Assembly: GCA_022592445.1 (NCBI GenBank)
Contig: JABYQR010000069.1
Coordinates: 90,621-154,620 of the forward strand
DNA: 64,000 bases
Origin: Cytidiella melzeri
Taxonomy: Eukaryota > Basidiomycota > Agaricomycetes > Polyporales > Irpicaceae
Reading direction: 5' to 3'
In this document: positions 55,901-64,000 of the stretch, in pieces
Position numbering within the stretch: the first letter of the stretch is position 1
Layout: every line of letters starts with the position of its first letter
Made by a program: the position numbers and the translations under genes
Notes under the pieces: model-generated
Databases searched by the model: none
The model's input: only the letters and a program-made list of their open reading frames with translations
What the model was told of the DNA's origin: nothing

Positions 55901-57313
55901 TAGACGTCGGTGGTGGGATCGGCTCGACGTCGATGCTGCTTGCAAACGCGTTCCCGCATTTGAGATTTGTCATACAGGATAGGCCACCTGTTGTCGAGAT
56001 GGGTGCAGCTGTGCGTACATACTAACTCCCATTCCATCTGTTTTCATACGCTAATTGCGCGTGCTTCTTTGGCAGGCATGGCGCGCTAGGTATCCCGAGA
56101 TTCTGGACTCCGGGCGTGCGGTGTTTCAGGCGCATGATTTCTTCAAGCCTCAGCCTGCTTTTCCTGCGCAGCTCAACTGTGAGGATGAGTCGGCGAGTGG
56201 TGCGGCTGTGGGCTTGCAAGGGAATCCGCCTATGCCTGCTGTGTACTTTATGCGGGTTATCACGCATGACTGGCCGGATTCGTATGTGACTAGGTAAAGC
56301 TGCTCTGTTGATTGTTATTGGTTATTGAATTGATTTGCTCACTGTTATGGTCATCACCTCTTTAGAATTTTGCTGCGACTCCGTCAGGCGGCAGGGCCTC
56401 ATACGCGGCTGCTTCTCGCTGATTTTGTGCTCCCGCTGGCGTGTGTTGATGAAGCTGAGAACATCGTCCCTGGAGAAGACAGTGGTGCCCCTCCTAAGCT
56501 AGCCATGAGTTTGTTGCCGGGGACTATTCGGACACTTGCTCCAGAGGGGTCGGCTCTGTTGGCGAACCTGGGAAAGGCGACTGCGCATGCGTACTGGTTG
56601 GACTTGACCGTGAGTTTTGCATTGATTGTACCAGGCAAGATTTTGCAACGTTGATTGGGTTTTCCATAGATGAGGGCGATGTTCAATTCGCAAGAGCGGA
56701 CGCTCCGCGAGTTCTGTGCGCTGACACTTGCTGCTGGATGGAGGATCACGCAGGTGATGAGGTCGGAGGGGTCGGTGTTCTGTCATTTGACGGCTGTGCC
56801 GGTGGACATTCCGGGAGAGACGCTTCGGTCGCCTATAATGAGTGATAACGATTACGAGGATGGGGATGATCGTGCGTGTGGCGTGCAAGGTAATGGTCTT
56901 GGTTCTTGGTTTTTTTCGATGAAATTTTGCTGAGCAGGTGTTTTTGTTTAGTTTTGGGCGACAGTAAGCCACTGGCGAGTGCGCGAAGTCCGCCCATGGG
57001 TGACACGTTTTTGACGAGCGTCGATTTGCCGTCGGAGGCTGTGATTCGACAAAGTGTGTTGAGGGGAGGGTTCCTGAGGACGAAAGGTGCGGAAGGCGAG
57101 AAGGGCGGAAAGAGGCGTGGTGGGAGGGAACGGTCTGCGACGCTTACAAGCCAGCAGAACACTCGTGGCGGGAAAGATGGGAAGGGTGCAGGTGGTGGGG
57201 AGGTGAGAAAGGGGTTCAGGACACTTTTGCGAATGTTGTCGAAGCCTCAGCTGAGGACTGGGGGAGGGGAGGAAGGGGTTCAGAGTTTGGCACAGGGTGG
57301 GGAGAAGGAGTGA
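52958..57313 (+). CDS. Very long class I O-methyltransferase-like protein (COMT family core with disordered inserts)
   Basis: Start at 52958 (MTFADLRALHDLIGVAIDDI). A Ser/Pro/Thr-rich N-terminal region runs to about 53700. A dimerisation-type winged helix follows: LPACLRFLEASHIVEILREA and GHILRLLATHHIGKEVRPDV (53700-54290). A Ser/Pro-rich insert (54500-55620) separates it from the catalytic domain: NLAFNTKVRYFEWLEK, the SAM-binding loop VVVDVGGGIGSTSMLLANAF near 55897, the IQDRPPVVEMG block, then FMRVITHDWPDS with the catalytic-type HDWP His, ILLRLR, LLLADFVLP, and FNSQERTLREFCALTLAAGW near 56686. A basic Gly/Arg tail ends at 57313. About ten short introns. The total is well over 1,000 residues against ~400 for usual COMT-like enzymes, the excess being inserts. 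It lies 28 kb from the terpene cluster, so it is probably not part of it. Substrate unknown. Confidence 0.82.
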
Positions 57314-57715
57314 AGCTTAAGGACGCCATCTGTGTATGTACGAAGTGCAGTTGTTTTGTTGTTTTCGACATGAGATGTGCTTGTGGACTGTGGTGTTTAG
57401 TTTTAGGTACATGAATTGTACCCCTCATGAATGTAGCACGTTGGATACGAGATTTATTCCGAGTAATTGTAACACGGCTGCCCTAGATTAGCAATGAAAG
57501 AGGTGACAGATATGTTTTTTGCAAGTTTGTGGAGGATTCATGACTGCAAGATTGTCAGGGTGGGATCGCAATTCAGTATTCAGTGGCAAGGAATAAATGG
57601 ATGTACAATGCATGTTTATAACAAGATTACAATTCCTGAAGAATGAATAGAATTATTCCTGTGCTGTTAGGGTCCTGTGGTTGTGCAACAGCAGCACGTA
57701 TCCGTCCCGCTATCA
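57314..57715. other. 3' flank of the O-methyltransferase-like gene
   Basis: About 400 AT-rich bases up to the palindrome. No gene. Confidence 0.6.
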
Positions 57716-59420
57716 AAGCCCCATCAGAGGGCATCAAACGACCCTGTGCCAGGCCATATCTGAGTCAGATCTGCGAGTTTTCCTCACCCATCTATACTAT
57801 GCTTTAGGTACTGTTCGTAAACGCCTGATTTTACGAACACTGCTTCTTTCAACTCTTGTGCACCTCCAAAAATTCTGAGTATACTGCATGTAATTAAGGA
57901 CTTCTAAATAGGGCTTTTGACGTGAAAGAAGTATTTTATTTGTCAGACGTGGAGTTGCTGAAGACGATGCAGTGAGTTTCTGGGCTCTCCTTGGACTGAT
58001 GGGAAGAGATTCTGGCTGATGCACTGGATATTTTTCAAAATACTTGGTGAAGCGAAGTGACCGAATTCACATGAGAATCTGCTCCAGCAGCCCGATTACT
58101 AAAAGTACATGTGCATAGTGGCTTTTACGAGCAATGTAAAACGATGCGTGACTTCGCACAGAGCGCGGTTCAAACTCCGCTGAGACGCATATTGCAGCCT
58201 CGTCGTAAAAGTGTTGATGGCAGCACTACATATAGTAAGTCTTGATAATCTGCCGCCTCGAGCCGGTGTGACTAACCGTGACATTTTTACGAACACCCCA
58301 TGTCTTTTATGCCCTTCGCCGGCATCCTGCCGTAGCCCTCTCTTCCTCTCTAAACTGGCTGAAGATTTTACAGTGTGTTAGACAGATGAACAGGTATACG
58401 TCCATGTACTTTTTCTTTTTTCCAGCCGAGGATTTTTAGCGCAATGGGCTGAGCGCCGAAGTTTTACGAACAGTACCTAAAGCATAGTAAACTGTTCAAG
58501 AATTAACTCAAATATCTTAGATCATCAGTCCCTGCCGAGCCATCATGCTCCCGCCCTCGCGCTCGCCATCATCTCCCATCAATCACGCGCGGATCTCTCC
58601 GGCAATGTCCCCGCTCCCGCGCTCGCTGTCTACAACGATGAGCGCTGTATAATATAGGTCCATGGCTTCCCCTTCAATTCACTTAGTTCTGTTTGGCTAT
58701 ATAGGGTAATTAAGTGTGTAGAATACGATTGTGAAGTCCGATTTAATAATTACTTGATAGATATCTCACTGTAGCCAGATCTGTAGTGGCCACAGGGGTG
58801 TCTGGCCCTCTGTATATGCATGTACTGTTCCTAACGTCTAGTGGCTTTTTTCAATTGATTTTAGATACATATGCGAAGAATTGGTGAAGAAACCATGTTA
58901 TTTGAGACAAAGGAGAAGGTGCTATGCATTGAACATGGTTTCTTCACCAATTCTTCGCATATGTATCTAAAATCAATTGAAAAAAGCCACTAGACGTTAG
59001 GAACAGTACATGCATATACAGAGGGCCAGACACCCCTGTGGCCACTACAGATCTGGCTACAGTGAGATATCTATCAAGTAATTATTAAATTGGACTTCAC
59101 AATCGTATTCTACACACTTAATTACCCTATATAGCCAAACAGAACTAAGTGAATTGAAGGGGAAGCCATGGACCTATATTATACAGCGCTCATCATTGTA
59201 GACAGCGAGCGCGGGAGCGGGGACATTGCCGGAGAGATCCGCGCGTGATTGATGGGAGATGATGGCGAGCGAGGGCGGGAGCATGATGGCTCGGCAGGGA
59301 CTGATGATCTAAGATATTTGAGTTAATTCTTGAACAGTTTATAGATGGGTGAGGAAAACTCGCAGATCTGACTCAGATATGGCCTGGCACAGGGTCCTTT
59401 GATGCCCTCTGATGGGGCTT
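57716..59420. repeat. Large near-perfect palindrome with ~490-base arms
   Basis: Left arm 57716-58899 and right arm 58932-59420 are reverse complements, separated by a 32-base loop (58900-58931). The left arm is interrupted by a 691-bp element (57797-58487); without it both arms are about 490 bases. I see only a handful of differences (for example one base near 58740 versus 59092 and a two-base gap near 58560 versus 59270). Outer ends read aagccccatcagagg / cctctgatggggctt. There is no coding capacity. It could be a foldback element or a recent inverted duplication, and its transcript would form a long hairpin. Confidence 0.93.
57797..58487. mobile_element. TA-flanked MITE (Tc1/mariner-like) nested in the palindrome's left arm
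   Basis: Perfect 25-base terminal inverted repeats starting ctatgctttaggtactgt, flanked on both sides by TA (57795-57796 and 58488-58489). The uninterrupted right arm shows the empty site (cccatctataaactg, one TA), proving insertion with TA duplication. 691 bp with no substantial frame, so non-autonomous. TA duplication points to Tc1/mariner-type transposition. The motif ttacgaacac recurs inside near each end. Confidence 0.93.
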
Positions 59421-59679
59421 ATAGGTGACAGCAGTGACATCTTGTGGAGTAAAGCACACTCAGACTAGTCTCAGATTTGAAGTGACAATGTTTGGGACAG
59501 TCCCACTGTGGGAACAATTGAGCATTAAAATTTTGCAGCCAGCCTCGGCAAACGCGCCCACGTGATGAGGCGCTTCACATATTGCTCTATCAACAACCTC
59601 GTTTGTACGACCTCCTCGAGACAACACTCTTTGTCTCCGTATGCTCTATTAATAAAACAGTACAGTCCACTATATCGAT
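59421..59679. other. Flank between palindrome and helicase relic
   Basis: About 260 bases, no gene. Contains a short inverted repeat gacagtcccactgtggga near 59492. Confidence 0.5.
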
Positions 59680-60330
59680 GGATGAGGAACCGGCTGTCAA
59701 CAGCAAGGAGTGGCTGGCCAAGCTGCTGCGCGAGAAATGTGGGTACAAGGAGTTGCATGACTACCAGCTCCAACAGGGCCTCGATCTCATCAACTGACAC
59801 AACCTTGTGCGTGTAGTTCAGCCTGGAGGAGGGAGGACGACAATTATGCTTGCGCCGCTGCTTGCAGCGCAGGCCAGGGGAGAGGATGGATTAGCATTGA
59901 TCGTTGTGCCAACAAAACTGCTTTCGGAGCAATTGGTACGTTGATGTCCTTGATTCTTGCGCGAGTCACTCATTTACAGTCACTTAGGCAGGAGTAGCTT
60001 TGATGCGAGGTCTTCACACGCTTGCTATCAACAAGGACACTGTTTGTGACACCGACTTGTTCAAGGACTTGGCAGCCAATGGAGGGATTTGCGTAGGTGT
60101 CATGAGCCCACAAATGTCAGAGGATGTCACGTTACCTTATGTCAGTAGAACAGAAGGAGGCCGTCCAGTGGATGATGGTTGACGAGGTGCATATGACATG
60201 CAAAGACAGCGACGGCTGGCGCACCGCCTTGCCTATACTGACACGGAGACAGGGCTCGACGTGACAAACAGGGACACGATGTGGATGTCGACGAGGAGGT
60301 GGTGGCAGGCGTGAAGCACAATGCGTTCAC
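59680..60330 (+). pseudogene. RecQ-like DEAD/DEAH helicase remnant
   Basis: From 59680 the frame reads EWLAKLLREKCGYKELHDYQ (the Q-motif region with the YQ pair), then a TGA at 59795-59797, then TTIMLAPLLAAQARGEDG and LIVVPTKLLSEQL (helicase motifs I-Ia) up to 59937. The Walker A Lys appears to be Arg (GGGRTT). After a probable intron, LHTLAINKDTV, DLFKDLAA and VGVMSPQM follow, and a degenerate DEAH-like MMVDEVHMT lies near 60173 in another frame. Only part of RecA domain 1 is left. Such RecQ-like genes are repeated in many basidiomycete genomes. It is cut off by the gypsy LTR. Confidence 0.75.
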
Positions 60331-60369
60331 CAGCTATCAAACTTATTCAGAAATCTAGCCCAGTAAAGA

Positions 60370-60994
60370 CCAAGTTAGTATTCTGACTACCAGCTATGTA
60401 GTACAGAGGGGATTTGCTTACCTAGCCCAGTAAAGACCAAGAGGTCGAGATGGGGGCTAGGAGCGTACATGCAGCAGTATATATAGACTTCAGGGACCTG
60501 CGCACAGACCATGTTGAGGGCAGGCTTTGCAAGAAGCCGTGTGAACGAAGAACAAAAGAACTACCTAAAGGAGAACAATAGCTATTGTCTAGACCTTGCC
60601 AAGAACTCTACCCGTGAGAGAATCTATCTAAAAGGAGACCAACTATTGTATTCCATTCCCACACCTGTGAGAACATCCTTCCATAAAGAGAACAATAAGG
60701 AAAGAACAAAAGGAGTCCATGTGGACGTCATTTATGACATCAAACCCTAGCTATGGGCTGAACCATGTGTCTGTAGCCATGTGGGCTTACTTAAGCTAAG
60801 TCACATGCCAGTGTGACGTAGTAGCAAGTAATGTGACCGTGTGGAGCGTCTAAGCCACGTGATACGGGCGCTTAATAGACGTGAAAAGGGAGTTTGTGCA
60901 GAGAAGGTTGCAACTGAGCTGCAGCCCGGAGTTTTACAGATAAAAACAAGAGGTAAATTGCGAAAATTAAGGGCTAGTCAGGCCATCCATGACA
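60370..60994 (-). repeat. Probable 3' LTR of the gypsy element
   Basis: On the minus strand a purine tract aggagggggg (about 61005-60996) is followed by TAATGTCATGG, the usual junction in fungal chromoviruses, with TGTCA starting at 60994. A TATA-like ctatatatact lies near 60488-60478 (minus strand). The far end is not certain; a ~20-base run tagcccagtaaagaccaag is duplicated at 60356-60374 and 60423-60441. Confidence 0.55.
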
Positions 60995-61159
60995 TTACCC
61001 CCCTCCTAAAATCGAGCGTCCTCGCGAAGCATCACTGTGCTGTGGTGATAGAGGTCTTCTACCCGTCTACAGGGATTCAGCAGAATTGCCCCGATTGTCT
61101 AGTCAGAAGGATGCTAGGAAGTTTCTCCCCTTCTGGTGTCGTTGACTCGACGTTACCCG

Positions 61160-62830
61160 TCAGTGTGATGTTCTTGAGATATCCAGACCGATGTGTTTGC
61201 CTTCATCCCAGCTAAGATCGTATGTAGATGGATAGATTGTGCGAAGGAAAGCGGGGTCGGTCTGGGTATTGAATTCCCGAAAGTGCGAGCGGAGATCCGC
61301 GAAGAGTGAAGCTTTGATGACCCGGGGCGCTCCGGGGTTTGCTTTGTAGAAGTCGTCAATTGCTTCTTGACTATTCTCGAGGTTTTCTACTGGTTCCCAG
61401 CTATTGTGTCCGTCTGAATACCCTTCCCATTTGACTAGGAAGTGTAGCTTCTTCCATCGTCCGTGTAGCCTGCTGTCTAGCACCTTTTCGACTACGTACT
61501 GTTCTTCTCCTTCTATGACGATAGGATCAGGAGGTGGAGGTACATCTTTGCCGTTGTCGTGCCAGGGACTTAGACGGTTGATATGGAAGACGGGGTGGAT
61601 TCGGAGATAGCTGGGTAGATCGAGTTTGTAATCGAGATCGCCAATGCGTTCAATGACCTTGTACGGGCCGAGCTGTCGAGGACCAAGTTTAGGGGTAGCC
61701 TGATGAATCTGGACGTTCTTAGCGTTTAGCCTGACCATGTCCCCTACTTGGAAGACGCGTGGAGAACGTTTCTCAGACTCGTAAAGTTGCTTCATCTTTT
61801 CTTTGCTTAGACGAAGAGCTGCTTCGGTCTCCTTTCGTACTCGAGCCATATTATCAAGGCGCTCATCGAGTGAAGGGATATTGCTTCGCTTGCCAACTGG
61901 TATAGTGAAGTCGGGGCGATATCCGTAGATGACTTCAAACGGTGTTTGGGAGTTACCCGCGTGTACTCGCGAGTTGAGTGCAAACTCAGCCGCCGGTAGA
62001 TGATCGACCCAGTCGTCTTGTCGTTGCTGACAGAATAGACGCAGATGCTGTTCGATATCCTGGTTTTTGCGTTCGACTTTGCCATTTCCTTGCGGATGAT
62101 AGGCGGTCGTAAAACCAGTCTCTATGCCCAGGCGGTGATAGAGCGCACGCATGAAGCGCGCTGCAAACTGGGGTCCTCGGTCAGAGAACACCTTCTTGGG
62201 AATGCCGTGAAGTCGGAATACTTCTTTGTAGTGTAGATCGGCAATCCCCTCAGCGTTAACCCTAGTGGTAGTAGGGATGATGTGCGTTTGATCGGAGTAA
62301 TGGTCGACGTAGACCGCGATCGAATCAAATCCCTTAGAAGGTGGTAGCTGAGTGATGAGATCTACTCCGACGTGTTCCCAAGGTCCGGCCGGAGTTTCCT
62401 GAGGCTGTAGTACTGCTTTAGGATGTGGAGCTGACTTGTAACGCTGACAGCGATCACAGCCTAGTACGTAAGTCTCTACGAAGGCATTCATCTTCGGCCA
62501 CCAATAGTGTCGTGAGACTAGCTCTATGGTGCCGTGTTTGCCCGGATGACCAGCCGCGGGTGTGTCATGGCAAGATTTGACTATTTCGTGATGGAGCTCT
62601 TTGTTGTTAGGGATGTAGAGTTTTCCCTTGTAGTAGATGAGTCCGTTACTCTCTTCCCATTCGAGTAAGCCGCTGACAAGTTTGCGAGGACCCTTCTTGC
62701 GAAGGGTAGCGAGAGCTTGTGCAACTTCTGCTTCTTGCTCCGTGCATTCTCGGATCTTTGATTCGAGTGGAGAAGCAGTGGCGAGCGCACTAGTAGCGAG
62801 GATCCGGAAGTGTTCCGGTTTCAGTACCAC
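61160..62830 (-). pseudogene. gypsy integrase with C-terminal chromodomain (open 556-codon segment of a broken pol)
   Basis: The HHCC zinc module (HHEIVKSCHDTPAAGHPGKH.. then CDRCQRYK) is followed by the integrase core: VGVDLITQLPPSKGFD (first Asp), FSDRGPQFAA (second Asp) and HPQGNGKVERKNQDIEQ (Glu). A GPYKVIERIGDLDYKLDLP (GPY/F) module follows, then a chromodomain around VEKVLDSRLHGRWKKLHFLV and KWEGYSDGHNSWEPVENL, which in chromoviruses steers integration to marked chromatin. All catalytic residues are present, so this part alone looks intact. It is out of frame with the RNase H part upstream (a break after HADPL near 62885). Confidence 0.9.
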
Positions 62831-63939
62831 CTGATCCTTGTTGTCTTCTTCGTCCGTGACAGCGTGAGAGTGAAGACGAAGAGAGGATCAGCGTGTATCA
62901 TGGTACTACCGGGCTTGTGTACCAACACGAAGTCGAAGTCAGCCAAGAGTAATGACCAACGTGCTTGACGTCGAGTGAGGTGTTGCGCAGTCTTCCAGTA
63001 CTGCAGATTTGCGTGATCTGTCCAGATCTCAAACGGTTCCTTGAGCCCCTCAAGGTAGTGGCGCCAATCTTTGAGAGCCTCGGTGATGGCTAACATCTCC
63101 CGATCAAAGATTTCGTAGTTACGCTCTGCTTCAGTCATAGAGGCAGACCGGTAGGCGATAGGGTGGTAGAATCCATCTTCCTTCGATTTCTGGGAGATGA
63201 TTCCACCGGTCGCATAGCCCGAGGCATCGACTTCTAGACGTGTAGGGAGTTCAGGGTCCCAGACTGCCAAGATAGGCTTAGTGGTAAAGGCCTTCTTTAG
63301 CAGGTGAAGGCAGTCTCTTGTGCTGGACCCCAGACGAACGGTACGTCCTTTTAGTAAGGTCGTGTAGAGGCCGTGCGTGCTTTGAGAAGTCTTGAATGAA
63401 GCGGCGATAGAAGTTGGCAAACCCGATGAATCCTCTGACTTCTTTGAGGTTCTTGGGTGTGGGCCACGTAGAAACTGCTTGGACTTTGACAGGGTCCATA
63501 GCTACTTCGCCGGCGCGAATGATCAACCCGAGGTACTCGATCTCAGATTTCTCAAACTCGCACTTTTCCGGCCGGAGGTAGAGATCGTGCTGTTGAAGTC
63601 GCTCGAGGACTTCATGTACAACCTTGCGATGCTCTGTCAGGTTGTTGCTCCAGATCAAGATGTCATCTAGATAGACAGCCACCTTGCCTTCGGCGACGAG
63701 GTCGGCGAAGATGTTGTCCATCAGAGCTTGGAAGGTAGCGGGTGAGTTCGTGAGACCGAAGAACATGACTTTAGGTTCGAAGAGTCCTCGGTTGGTAACG
63801 AAAGCCGCTTTGTACTCATCTCCTTCTTTGATGCGGACATTGTGATATCCCCAACGAACATCGAATTGGTGAAGATCTTTGCACCCTTGAGCTTGTTGAT
63901 AATGTCGGTGGCAAGCGGTAGAGGGTAGCGGTTCTTCAC
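62821..63939 (-). pseudogene. gypsy reverse transcriptase and RNase H, frame-broken
   Basis: RT blocks: [15 protein letters not shown] (63935), [18 protein letters not shown] (63762), catalytic YLDDILIW (near 63675) and the EIYLGLII-like EIEYLGLIIRAGE block, then EVRGFIGFANFYRRFI. RNase H follows in another frame: LEVDASGYATGGI, FDREMLAI and IWTDHANLQYW. At least three breaks: a one-base loss near 63870 after KGAKIFT, a shift near 63340 between RT and RNase H, and one near 62885 after the RNase H. Not functional. Confidence 0.88.
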
Positions 63940-64000
63940 GGTGATGTCGTTGAGTTTACGATAGTCCTGAATAAGTCGGAGTTTGTTGTCCTTCTTTTTG

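Larger units (their letters stand above)
60370..64000 (-). mobile_element. Ty3/gypsy LTR retrotransposon (chromovirus), 5' part outside the window
   Basis: Order on the minus strand: RT, RNase H, zinc finger, integrase, chromodomain, purine tract, LTR. That is the gypsy (Metaviridae-type) order. The RT and RNase H segments are frame-broken, while the integrase segment is one clean 556-codon frame. The element continues past base 64000. Confidence 0.93.

Noticed and set aside
52958..57313. O-methyltransferase as a tailoring gene of the terpene cluster
   Set aside because: It is about 28 kb away with unrelated genes between, and its long disordered architecture is unlike small tailoring methyltransferases.
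58150..58190. tRNA-derived SINE suggested by cggttcaaactccgc inside the nested MITE
   Set aside because: Stem pairing around the loop is poor and no box A is found at the right distance.

Overview
This is eukaryotic DNA, most likely from an agaricomycete (mushroom or bracket-forming basidiomycete). Genes are split by many short introns of about 45-70 bases with GT..AG ends, some exons are tiny (one is 16 bases), and the families present are typical of that group: a sesquiterpene synthase, group-specific cytochrome P450s, a DUF6535 membrane protein, small cysteine-poor secreted proteins, and degenerate Ty1/copia and Ty3/gypsy elements. No bacterial-type operons, tRNA or rRNA genes were seen.

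Layout. 1-3494: 3' part of a broken copia element with its LTR. 3575-5567 (-): a mitochondrial-type rRNA 2'-O-methyltransferase (MRM2/FtsJ family). 6184-24838: a compact set of six apparently intact oxidoreductase and terpene genes: SDR (-), P450-1 (+), sesquiterpene synthase (-), P450-2 (+), secreted BBE-like FAD oxidase (+), secreted GMC oxidoreductase (-). Together they look like a sesquiterpenoid biosynthetic cluster: the synthase makes the hydrocarbon, the P450s hydroxylate it, and the SDR, GMC and FAD oxidase could interconvert alcohol and carbonyl groups. 27072-27536: a small secreted protein. 28700-29590: a decayed partial copy of the cluster's GMC gene together with its 5' flank. 29497-30421 (-): a secreted protein built of four 51-residue repeats, now frame-broken. 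31740-32979: a vWA-domain protein. 33047-35777 (-): a DUF6535 membrane protein. 36390-40325: a tandem segmental duplication that contains a ~261-bp minisatellite. 42031-44316: a FRE-type ferric reductase. 48064-48896: a hydrophobic small secreted protein. 50130-52010 (-): a multiply disrupted serine-peptidase-like pseudogene. 52958-57313: a very long O-methyltransferase-like protein. 57716-59420: a ~490-bp-arm palindrome with a TA-flanked MITE inserted in one arm. 59680-60330: a RecQ-like helicase relic. 60370-64000 (-): the 3' part of a chromodomain gypsy element.

The cluster is the most interesting coherent system. The repeat protein with dibasic sites and the palindrome with its nested element come next. 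Both ends of the window are retroelements, and the right half is rich in repeats, so this is probably a rapidly evolving accessory segment of a chromosome. All identifications come from motif recognition by eye; no database search was run.
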